From NCBI GenBank assembly GCA_027922465.2, contig BQMF02000219.1:496001-560000 (forward strand): a stretch of 64,000 nucleotides of DNA. The letters are read 5' to 3'. The stretch's first letter is position 1. Each line of letters starts with the position of its first letter. The position numbers were made by a program, and so were the translations under genes. This document shows positions 54,163-64,000 of the stretch, one piece after another. This DNA comes from Turritopsis dohrnii. Its lineage: Eukaryota; Cnidaria; Hydrozoa; Anthoathecata; Oceaniidae. The notes beneath the pieces were generated by a model. The model saw nothing but the letters and a program-made list of their open reading frames with translations. It did not search any database and was not told the origin of the DNA.

Positions 54163-57034
54163 AGCGACATTTTTGGAAATCTCAGAGAAACTCGAGAAAT
54201 CGGAAATGAAGATTTCTGTACAGCTGGATCGTTGTGATAAGGATCATCTTACGCCCAAGATAATGACAGGGCGTTTTATCGGTGTTTAACGCCCGTTAAA
54301 TTTGAATTGCATCGTGTAATGTTATGTATAACGCCCGTTTTTATAAGAAAAAGCAGTTTTCGCTTTTTTTAATGAATTTTATTTTTTGTTGAAATACGTA
54401 CTAATGTATGGAAGAGAATCAAATAAATATCTATCAGAATTATTATAGAGATATCATGTTACTTAGGGTTATAGCAGAGATAATATATTTAAATTCCAGA
54501 TTTTATTGTAAAATGAAAAATTTACATTCTACACTTTGTTATATTTATCTGGAGGAAGGCTTAACCTCTCTTTGATGCAAATCTTGTGTTTTGTTACTCC
54601 AACAATGCTCTGGATTCCAATTCCAAATTGAAAGAGAGTGAATTTTTTTAAGAAAATTTAAAGAGATTTTGTTTCGTATCCATTATATCGATGATTTTTT
54701 TAACTTTTTAATGTTTTAATATATTTTATCCAAAGATTATATTTGTTACATACCTAATCAAGTAAAAATCTTCCAACAGAAGGAGTAGGAGGGAGGGGCT
54801 TGTTCTCCTCCATTCCTTTATTTTTTTGACATTTTTGAAGTTTGCCAATCTAGAATGGTGTCAACTTTCACGACACCATATTTGACGCTATTTTACATAA
54901 CATCGCTTTGCATTTTGGGTAGACTATCCTTAAAGATTTTATTTGATTAAATGTTACAAACATGATGTATGAAACAGGAAAATCTTTGTTGCTAGGTAAC
55001 TTAATTTTAATTCAAGCAACTGAAATATCAACACAACCTTGTGCCCAGGTTTTCTTCATGACGTAATGGCGGTGTGGTTACACGTTGTTTTTTGTTTTTT
55101 ATATAATAGTTTCCAATTCTTAGGGAGCGGAAGTAAGAAGAAGTTTGATTTTGACTGAAAAAACTTTTTCAATTAACTATGTTTTGTTTCTCGTCCACTC
55201 CATATGAAATTTGGCCATCACAATGAATAATCTATTGTTCTAGATTTTTCTGATAAAAGAAATTTTACTTTGTTAATAGCATTGGAAAAACATTTCCTAA
55301 GAGAGTGTTTTTAATGTGGAAATCATTTGTGTTTGAACAGTATTTTGTTTCTATAACCACCCTACCAGTAGCACCCATCTCAAAACAGAAGAAGCTTAGC
55401 TATCGAATAAACGATTCGAATCGAGTCCTTTACACCATTTTGTTGCGAAGATTCAAACTCGTGTAGATCATCAGAGAGGAACATGAGAAAAAAAAACAGT
55501 GCAAGATCTGCCATCATCCGTAAGCGATTTTAAGATGGTGGTCTGTGGAGAAGCAATGATGGAGAAAATTTGTTATTGTTAATAAATATTCTGATTATCG
55601 TGTTTGTGTGACAATAATTGTTTTTTAGAAAAAAAATATCGACCCGGTCGTCACCAGCCGTCTCTCCAAAAACTCCCCCCTTGTTTTTAGTGGTCATATT
55701 TCCGGATTCGAACTTTTCCCAAACATTTTTTTAATTATGGCACATCATATGTAACTTGAATAATAAATTATTTTGAAATGATGACGTAATCAACCAAATG
55801 AATGTTTGACGATCAAATTGCGCCTCGGCTGCGAAGAACTTGACCTTACTACTGCACTCCAGACAATAGAGGATTTTATTCATATGACACAAAAACATTT
55901 ATTCGAATATCAATAAGGCAATTACATTGTCGCAACTGACTACTAGGCGCAGTTCCTTCACACACCAGCTTTGCATCATTTGTGCCAATAGTCGAGATAA
56001 ACGCGTATCCAGTACGTCCGCCAATATCACCCGAAATTCTGGGAATATCAAAATGCAGCAGATGTAAGAGCGCAAGAGGAAAGTTTGTGTAGTGGTCACA
56101 CAATGTCGTGTGCCAGCCCAGCTTTTTCTCTGTATTCACTGAAAAGTTAAATTCTAGACAAAATTTGTATTAAATTAATTAACATTTATAAAGCGTAACT
56201 GGGGGCAACAAACCGTGAAGCATGTCAAGCAAGTATTATTTACTGGGAAGGACTTTGATTCTTTACACAGAATTTTGACTTTTCATTAAGAAAAATTTCA
56301 TCAAAGTTTTTATTTTGATTAAAAACTAGTCTGGTGTTTCTGTTTGTTATTGGCGTTCAAAAAAAAGTAAAAAAGAATTCAAGCTATGCCAATCAAATCT
56401 TATGTTAAACAAACAATTTACTTTTGGTGTCATTAAGTAATCACGGGTACTTAAGTCTTTGGAATGTCTTAATGCCCTCTGCAATTTGATATACCAACCA
56501 AATTTTTGAGCGCGAAGATTTTCGGGATCAGCCTTTCGTTTTTAGTCTATGACAACGAAACTATAGACAACAGAATACGGCAAGTTTTATCACAGGCTAG
56601 TGAATATTAAACTTGCTCTGGATTGTGGATTGACTGGATTGTGAAATGTATTAAGCGAGACTAGCACAAGCAACATTTTGGCACTCAATAGTCATGTCTG
56701 GATAAGGTTTCGGGAATATTTTTACGAATTGTATAAACAATTGATCAGAGATGATTGATACTTTCTAGGGAAATATATTCGTTGTATTTTATCAAATTTA
56801 AAAAGGTCAGTTTAAGACATTTTAAGAAACCTTCGAGATCATCTGTTGCGTTTCATCATTCTTGGGAGACACCCCTCCCCCACATTACTTATAGCTTATA
56901 ATTGTGAATGAAATAAACTGGAAATACATGAATATTAACTTGGATATGAATTATTGCATATGTTTGAATGTGGCTTGAAATTTTACAAATATTGGGTATT
57001 AAATTGCCAATGTAGTTCTTGGGAAAATGCATTG
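54163..57034. other. Intergenic region between the EGF gene and TSC22D
   Basis: 2.9 kb, mostly AT-rich. ACGCCC motifs cluster at 54250-54340, including the palindrome TTTAACGCCCGTTAAA at 54285-54300. One possible minus-strand terminal exon is listed separately. No other coding support. Confidence 0.45.
55876..56139 (-). CDS. Possible terminal exon of an unidentified minus-strand gene
   Basis: An open frame of about 87 codons starts right after an acceptor-like TTTTCAG at about 56140 and ends GAATAA, whose bases overlap a poly-A signal AATAAA. Text such as RISGDIGGRTGYAFISTIGT looks protein-like but I recognise no family, and no upstream exon was found. It may be chance. Confidence 0.2.
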   Translation of the reverse strand: MNTEKKLGWHTTLCDHYTNFPLALLHLLHFDIPRISGDIGGRTGYAFISTIGTNDAKLVCEGTAPSSQLRQCNCLIDIRINVFVSYE

Positions 57035-60000
57035 ATGGCATCAGATCATAATTTGATAGATTTTTCTGTGGAGAGTCCTCGAAATTTAAGTAATACAACT
57101 ACATCAAATACCTCTGCAACAACACCCTCGATAAATGTACCTACAACTACAGTGTCATCTAATAATGATGGTACTTCAGTCTCAACAAATCTTCCTAATG
57201 GTGTTACGAAGTCTGCAAAAGCAAATAAAAGCTTGTTTGAAATAACAAGGGTTGAAAGTCATGGAGAAAGTGTTGGTGGAGATGATTCAGAACTTGATGA
57301 TACTTTATCAGAAACTCATGAATCCAGTTCTACATCAATTTTGGAATCCATTGCGAAACATTCAGAAATAGATAAATCTATGACAGGAAATATACCATTG
57401 ACTCCTAAAGTAACAGTAGTTTCTTCAGCCATAGATGCTGTGCCTAGTACAGCTATTAATACCATAGCATCGACATCAGTACCTTCAGCTACTACCATTT
57501 CCACTACAAGTACTAATTCATCTCATACTGAGGCACCATCTAGATTTAGGATAGTTAAAATTGCCAAATCAAAACCTTACGATAAAGGAAAATGGATTAT
57601 AAACGATTTTTCGGATTCTCAAAAGCAACTTGAAAATAGTGAAAGTTCTGCTTCACCAGCAGGGAAAAGAACTAGACATCAAACTGAGAGTGGAGGTGAT
57701 GGTAAATATGATAGGAATAAAACTGTTACATCTCCATCAGAGCCAGTAAAAACCAAATCTTCTGAATTTTTACCCCATCAGTCTATACCAACACAATCTA
57801 GAGGCTCAAGTTATAATGCACCAGGTATCGACAGAAGATCTTCACTTGAAAGGTATAAAAACAACTTATGTTTCATAAGTGTTTATAATATATGAAAAGC
57901 CCACTCAATAATTATCAATTACCCTCTTAAACCTGATTTTTACAAGAATATTTTTTCTTCAGCATTAATGTTACTGATTCTTCCACGCCCATTGTCACCC
58001 CTATGGTAGAAGCGTTGGAGACAGCTTTGGTAAGATACGACATAATTCATCAATATACTTTAGTAAATAATTTTACAATTGAGAGTATCAGGGTTCGAAT
58101 TAGCACATCGCAATTCGCAATTTGCGAGTCCAATTGAAATTTTAGCGAATCAAATGACTGGCAAATGTAGTAAAATTGCGAATCTATATTAAACTTTAGT
58201 ATAAATAAACTTATCCTTTAAATATGTTTAAAGTTTTCTATAATAAACAGCATCTTATACACACATAAAAGAGTACTTCCACATGTTTAAAAACAGGTGC
58301 GAACATTCTACATACTTTTGTTTACAAAAATAATTTGGCGCGATGATCCTCTAACAAGGGGAAAACCCTTTTACTGTTCTTTCAAACAATAGTTATTCTA
58401 TTTCTCTCCACGTTCTTTAGATTTTACTTTATCATACAACAGACGAATAGTTTTTCAGTGTAGTTTTTTTTTAAAAGAACATGTCAGAATTTCCTGCTTC
58501 GTTGAAAACTGTTAACAAATGGGAAACTAAATTAAATTACACATTAGAAAAAGATCTGTGCCGGAGTAAAGTAAATACAAATAAGATATTCAGAAGCTTC
58601 TTTTTTCTACACGCTCCTTCCGTATTTTCAAAAGCGAAAGAGGGCCTTTTTGGAACAAGGTTGAGCTAACAGTTCATTTAGTTTCTCTCTTCAATGATCG
58701 ATTTTACACGAAGTCAATTTCATTCTCAGTGCTTCTTTTTCGACATAAATATTTAACTGGAAAAGCTGAAAACTCAACGAAATTATCGAATTATTGTCTC
58801 AAACCACAAACAAACAGTCACGATCGATAGCGGCAGAAAGTTGAATTGTCACAATTGAAGCCCAGGCATGGAAATTTTGAGGATACAATCGTTATCATTA
58901 CCGTGTCCTTTACGCAATATTCAAATGTCAATAACGATCCCATAATCATATTTCTTTTTTCCTTAGATAATCACAAAACTTGTGTTTTTTAATGTTTAGC
59001 TCTTGAAATATTTGTGATTTAGCTATAACTCAGTCTTCTCATTATGAGGCACGCGACCGCACTAGCGCCCGCTACACAACGCTCCTAGAACCTAGTTAAG
59101 ACGCGCTTTTAATCACACACATAGATGCTCTTCAAAAACATGCTCAACCTATTATATTAGTTTTCATGGCTGGCAATTAAGGCTAATATTAAGTGATTAT
59201 TCACCAATTTGCTGTTGCTAGGGAGAACGACTGCCGTTGCTAAGGTAATTTTGGAATTTCCTTCGTTATATGAATTCATTTTTTCACCTAACGAAAGAAC
59301 ATGAAAACATAAGTGGTACCAGCAGGACCGGTTTTTGTGTTATTCAATGAAATTAGAAAGCATCTTAGTTTCCTAGCTCCCTTTACAATCTTGTTTTATC
59401 TCGTTAACGTTAGCGTCGTTACCCCTTCATTACCAAAAATTTAAATCTGCTGAAGCGATTTTAGGTTCCGTCATTTCCTTACCTTATGTTATATAACGGT
59501 AACGATAATTCGTTTCCGCAACAAATTTCCATGCTTGAAGCCTGAAATCTCAATGTTCAAATAATTGAACAAAAATATTGTGAAGAGACGCTGTAGATGC
59601 TGTTTTAGAGGGTTTAAAGTTCAAAAGGATTTTAGGCAAGTCACTGTTCAAACTTTTTTGTGAATCGACTTTTGTTTCTAATTCGAACACTGAGTATTTT
59701 AATTAGTTGCATTTTTACTATTGAACTGATTTTGTTTTTTTTTTCTAATCATTATATTAATCATTATGAGTCAGATCTGGTCAATATTTTCTAGAAAATT
59801 AAAAAATTTATTATTGACATTTGCTTAATCACTTTATTTCATCTCCAAGTCCAACTTTTGTATGCAGGTTGGTGAGCCTGGTTAAATGAGCCTGTTTGCC
59901 TTGTTTCGCTATAAAAAGCCTTAGATCTCTAATAATTTGTAATTTATTTATTCATAAAAAGGCATTTACGAAACCTTTAAACTGGGTTCAAGCCTAAAAT

Positions 60001-60543
60001 GGATGAAAAAAGGTCTGAAATAGGATAGTTAAACTGTCCTGTTTGGTCCTCTTTCTAACCTCCTCTCAGTCCCAGTTTGTTCAATCATTGTTTATTTTTA
60101 TCAAAAAGAGAAAATTTTTGTTTTTGCTGTTGTTAGCATTGATCTACGTTTGAAGTTTCTTTATGTCAATACAAATTCATTGAAAAACATGACACACAAT
60201 TGAAGAACATATTATCTTGAGGGGTTTTTTCGGGGAAAATAGTATACTTTCTGGGAAAAGTCAGGGAATAACTTAGATTATCAGCTGTACAATCCCCATT
60301 ATGTAATCTTCATTATGTAGATTCCCCACCAAAGTTTTCTAAATATGAGCATTTCTTTCATAGGGTCAAATTCAGTCCATTAAGGAGTCAATGGTTTCAG
60401 CAGTCAATGATGAAGTGCGTAAATTGAAAGAAAGTTTAACTACTCTACAGTTGGAAAATGGTCAGTTACGAGAAGAGAACGAACAATTGAAAATGAAACT
60501 GAATTCAGCAGAGGAACGCTTGTTAGCATTAGATAAAGGTTGA
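57035..60543 (+). CDS. TSC22-domain family protein (long form)
   Basis: Three exons (57035-57852, 57963-58029, 60364-60543) give 354 residues. TSC22D proteins are dimeric leucine-zipper regulators, acting in transcription and, for the long forms, in cell-volume and WNK-NRBP signalling. Seen: Ser/Thr/Asn-rich N-terminus; the conserved box FEITRVES near residue 68; the second box SRFRIVKIAKSKPYDKGKW with IINDF near residue 170, typical of TSC22D1/2/4 long isoforms; the C-terminal TSC box and zipper (IQSIKESMVSAVNDEVRKLK, then LQLENGQLREENEQLKMKL). The coding start is the Met before ASDHNLIDF; the frame is open for 27 more codons upstream. Which vertebrate paralogue it corresponds to cannot be told. 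AATAAA at about 60691 could end the transcript. The 2.3-kb second intron has no further coding content. Confidence 0.88.
58030..60363. other. TSC22D intron 2
   Basis: AT-rich. Near 58090 a CAGGGTTCGAATTAGCAC segment followed by GCAATTCGCAATTTGCGA resembles a hAT terminus, but no matching opposite end was found. No exon recognised. Confidence 0.45.
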
Positions 60544-62166
60544 TTAATGGTTGATAAAAGGGAGAATAATATTTCAAAGAAACCTGTCATGTGTAAGACT
60601 GAATGAATGAATGACTGAATGAATCTCTTCTCACCGAATGATTGATGATAAGATTTGATAATATATGGCTGCAGAAAATCATAGTGAAAAATGAATAAAT
60701 ACAAGGTATCACCAGCTGTGACTTTTAACATCTTGAGTATTGATGATGTAATATTCGGTATTTACAGAATTTTTCAATTGACTATCTTGTATTGTTTACT
60801 TCAGAAGGTAGTTCACCACCTCTTCAAATGTGAATTTCGGACTGAAATGCTCACATCAATGTTCATTGCTTGCTTATACTAGCTCCATTCAGCAATCGTA
60901 TCTACAGTGACATATCTTCTAGTGAATACTTGCTTTTATGTTTAATGAAAAATCTGAAGTTTGAAATACATATTGTGTGTCATGTCATGTGTAAAACAGA
61001 TGTTTTGCATTGAAGCTTTCGTTGATGATTAAAGGAGCCTAGGAAGAGTTCTGAATGATCTTGGCTTCTGAATGACCGACTGAAAACTTAATTCTTTTAT
61101 GTAACTTTTATGATAAATGTTTATATCTTTAATCTGCTGCTAGAAAATGAATTTTTTCAAAACTGTTATAAAATATATTATGATATAGTGAGAATACAGA
61201 ATTCATCACATGAAAGTAATTGCCTGCATACATGTGTTTGCTTTCATTCGAGTGGCATTCTGTCTTTGGGGGTTATTTGCCATTATCACTTCTTATTTTG
61301 AATGTTGAAGTGTTGTGCTGAAGAGCATGAAATTAGCTGCAAACTGCATGTTCATTGGAAATATTTCATTCTAAGAGAAGATAAAATATTCTGGTTCCTA
61401 CAGTTCATTTTTAGTCCCCTGATGTGTTTATCAGAAGAAAGTGATAATGATTAAACCTTCACCTGTGTAGAAGTTGTATCACCCACACGTATTTGTTGTG
61501 GAGATTTTTTAGTATTACTTGACTTGTAAATGAAAAAAAAGAACTTTCTTGTTTTCTTCGTTCGTTCGTTCGTTTGTTTGTTTTGTTGTTTTTGTTTTTG
61601 TTACTTTCATTATGATAGAAGATAAAAAACAATTACAAAAATCTCTCGATACTTAAACTTCTTTCTGGTTGTAATTGGTGTTTCAAACAACAAAATGTCA
61701 GAGCTTTCATTTCTTGATCGGCCTAGTTCATGTGTTTTCCTATTTTTTAATTGTATGATTTTTTGGATCGGCAATACATGTTCGTCATGAAAGAATAAAC
61801 TTTAAAAAATTAGAACCTGCTGCAATTTTTACCCCTTTGCCTTGCAGCATCTGGTTTTTATGTCTGTTTCCAAATTGTACTGCTGCAAACAATATCTTCA
61901 TGAATCATGCAGCAATTATGATAGATATCGAGTTTATTATTATTCATGACCTTTATATCATCTTGCATTCTAGGATATTTATATTTTTGTAAAATATCTT
62001 TTCGTCATTGTGAGATTGATTATGGAGGAACTGCCAGGTATTAAGTTTGACGTTTTATGTGATTGAGTATAATAGAGATCACATTGAGCTTGTTTGGCTT
62101 TATTCAGTCTAATCACTTAGAAATTAAGTCTTTCCTTCTAATTATAACCAGCAGAATGCTTTTCAG
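60544..62166. other. TSC22D 3' region and upstream of the methyltransferase exons
   Basis: 1.6 kb. It contains a possible poly-A signal (about 60691) and a (TTCG)n run at about 61556-61573. The first coding exon of the methyltransferase should be here or further within, but could not be fixed. Confidence 0.45.
61556..61573. repeat. (TTCG)n short microsatellite
   Basis: Four TTCG units followed by TTTG units and a T/G-rich run. Confidence 0.8.
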
Positions 62167-63804
62167 ACCTGCTTGTTTTCGATGGTGGCTTTGCTACAGA
62201 CCTGGTGTCAAACGGTTTTGATATTGAGGTATGTAGCAACATATTTACTTCTTTGCATTTAAATGTTTTTGTTGTCATTAAATTTCAACACAAAATGGTT
62301 TTATACATATTTCTTGCATTTCCCTCATATAATACTTGTTATAATGCTCTTGGAGATATTTTTGTTGTTGCTAGGGTGATGAACTTTGGAGTGCAAGACT
62401 TTTACATACTAATACTGAGGCTGTCGTAAAAGCTCATCAAAGGTTGATCAGGAAGTGTTTCGTTTGTTGTCAAATATATTCTTTAAAAGTATTTCTCAAG
62501 ACTATATCACATATCAACATCGCATATCGGTAGTGTCCACCCAACGATGCAGTAAAACAAGAATCACCAGGATTGGATTTTGTACAATTGAGTCATCTGT
62601 TACATTTCTTTCATGTCTTGGTTTAGATTTCTTGAAGCAGGTTGTGATGTTGTCATATCTGGAACATACCAAGTAATTGAGCAATGTTGTTTCATGCATC
62701 ATGCTTCCACATTTTGTTAGTGTTTTTCTGTTTCTGCTGAAATTTATGAACAGGTGAAAAAGACATCATGAAGTAAGAGCTTCAGATCTTTCAAGTTTAC
62801 GGAACAGTATCTGCGCAAAAGCCTACGAATTTTTAGGGGATCTTAAGTGTATACAAGCTGTAAACAGATATGACTACTATCAATCTTGGTAATTAAGCGT
62901 GAGACACATTTCACTTAAGTTCTTTCAATTTCATGATCTTGTGTAAATGCAACTAAATAGTAAAATGGACTCTCCATTATCCTTGGATGAAGGTGGAAAA
63001 AGAGTTACATTTTTAATTTGGTTTTTGGATAACTATAAAAAATATTTTAAGAAAAATTCTGTTTTTCTTCAAGCATTTTTTTATATTTACAGGATAACAG
63101 GAAAACATAATTGTACTATGTTGCTAAACCAAAGCATTTTGCTATTGTACTGTAGAGATCAGTTTCTTTGCGGTTCAGTTTTTAATTTCTGATCTTGAAA
63201 TTCAATTTTCTTTGTTTTGCTTCGTTTTTGCAATCTCTCACCTAACGCCAGAGCATAATTTTGTGACGTCATAATCTTGTTATTGTTGATGATAGCGTCT
63301 TGTTTACTTCGATCGAATTCAAACTAGTCTAGTAGAAACTAGTCTTATAAACTAGATTGTGAAGATTTCCTTTTGTGTTGCAGGCTACTGTTGAAGGCTT
63401 CAAAAAGCATTTACAGTGCACTAACACTGAAGCTGAAAGTTTCCTCCGACTTGGAGCTACTTTAGTTAAAAAAGCTTGCAATGACTTCTGGGTCACCTAT
63501 TGGTAAAGAAAGTTTCCATAGCAACACATACCACCGCCGGTGAAAGCGGATTTTTCTTGTTACAATTATCAGAAGTTTCTTTTTCAGCAAAACCTTGAGT
63601 GATAGAAATCATCAACCAAGTATGTCCACATGATTTTCATTGACGTCACTCACAATATTTTCGTCTAACAAATCGTTGCATCCAGACTCATTTATAGGTC
63701 ATCGCTTGAAACCATTGACATGTGCATCGCTTGGTCCTTATGGTGCATATCTTCACGATGGATCCGAATATTCTGGAGCATATGTGGATCACGTGTCCAT
63801 ACAG
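62167..63804 (+). CDS. Homocysteine S-methyltransferase (partial; continues past the window)
   Basis: Six internal exons keep phase: 62167-62228, 62375-62442, 62627-62672, 63384-63502, 63588-63619, 63698-63804. The family transfers a methyl group from S-methylmethionine (or betaine) to homocysteine using a zinc site. Seen: the barrel start [70 protein letters not shown], a signature of the MmuM/YbgG-type group rather than BHMT. The zinc Cys (GGCC motif) would lie beyond the window. The first exon, carrying the Met and ending in phase 1, is not identified. About 200 bases after 63804 are intron. Confidence 0.85.
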
Positions 63805-64000
63805 GTAGAACCGCCTTGTAACGTAACCTCGATATCAAGACATTATTGAGGATACATAATTTTTATTTCACAAGAAAGCTCGACCTGCTCTTATTTTGTT
63901 CTTATTTTGTTGGCCAAATCTCCAGCTCGTGTTCTCATAAAAGAGTGCGTATTACTTCATTGAACCACGTTCGAAAAGAAATATTCCGAGTTACTTATTT

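Noticed and set aside
58481..58669. 62-codon ORF in TSC22D intron 2
   Set aside because: No splice context and no homology recognised; the phase does not fit the flanking TSC22D exons.

Overview
This is an AT-rich animal genome window with many introns and repeats. GT-AG introns, single-copy orthologues of conserved metazoan nuclear genes (RSF1, PSMD9, WDR53, RBMX2, YEATS4, TSC22D), rhodopsin-family receptors and several classes of eukaryotic transposon exclude bacteria and fungi. The compact genes, the (TAA)n tracts, the cnidarian-looking orphan receptors and the mix of Harbinger, pogo/mariner, hAT, R4/Dong-like LINE and Ty3/Gypsy elements suggest a non-bilaterian, most likely a cnidarian such as a hydrozoan. 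The species is an inference. Exon boundaries were worked out by hand from splice consensus, phase continuity and remembered family sequences.

Layout. 1-704: the 3' exons of a guanylate cyclase (+). 2835-10509: a 12-exon RSF1-like chromatin remodelling factor (-). It lies head-to-head, about 0.8 kb away, with PSMD9 (11306-17323, +), a proteasome assembly chaperone. PSMD9 is tail-to-tail with WDR53 (17802-19141, -). 20270-20373: an orphan first-exon-like ORF (+). 20535-25960: a decayed Harbinger transposase interrupted by a very young Ty3/Gypsy element with identical 93-bp LTRs. 26638-33572: two R4/Dong-like LINEs in the same orientation, each bounded by (TAA)n. 34449-35611: mariner-type MITEs. 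36452-43918: RBMX2 (+), whose 6-kb second intron carries a 3.27-kb pogo-type transposon with a decayed transposase and a divergently oriented HIRAN-domain passenger gene. 44386-47606: YEATS4/GAS41 (+). 48276-54162: a secreted/membrane EGF-domain protein (+) with two intronless class A GPCR genes on the opposite strand inside one intron. 57035-60543: a TSC22-domain gene (+). 62167-63804 and beyond the window: a homocysteine S-methyltransferase (+).

The host genes are mostly housekeeping nuclear functions: chromatin (RSF1, YEATS4), splicing (RBMX2), proteasome assembly (PSMD9) and transcription (TSC22D). No operon-like or pathway cluster is evident. The most unusual content is in the mobile elements and the nested receptors: the HIRAN-carrying pogo element, the paired (TAA)n-bounded LINEs, the GPCR pair with altered DRY and NPxxY motifs, and a guanylate cyclase with Lys at the position of the catalytic Arg.
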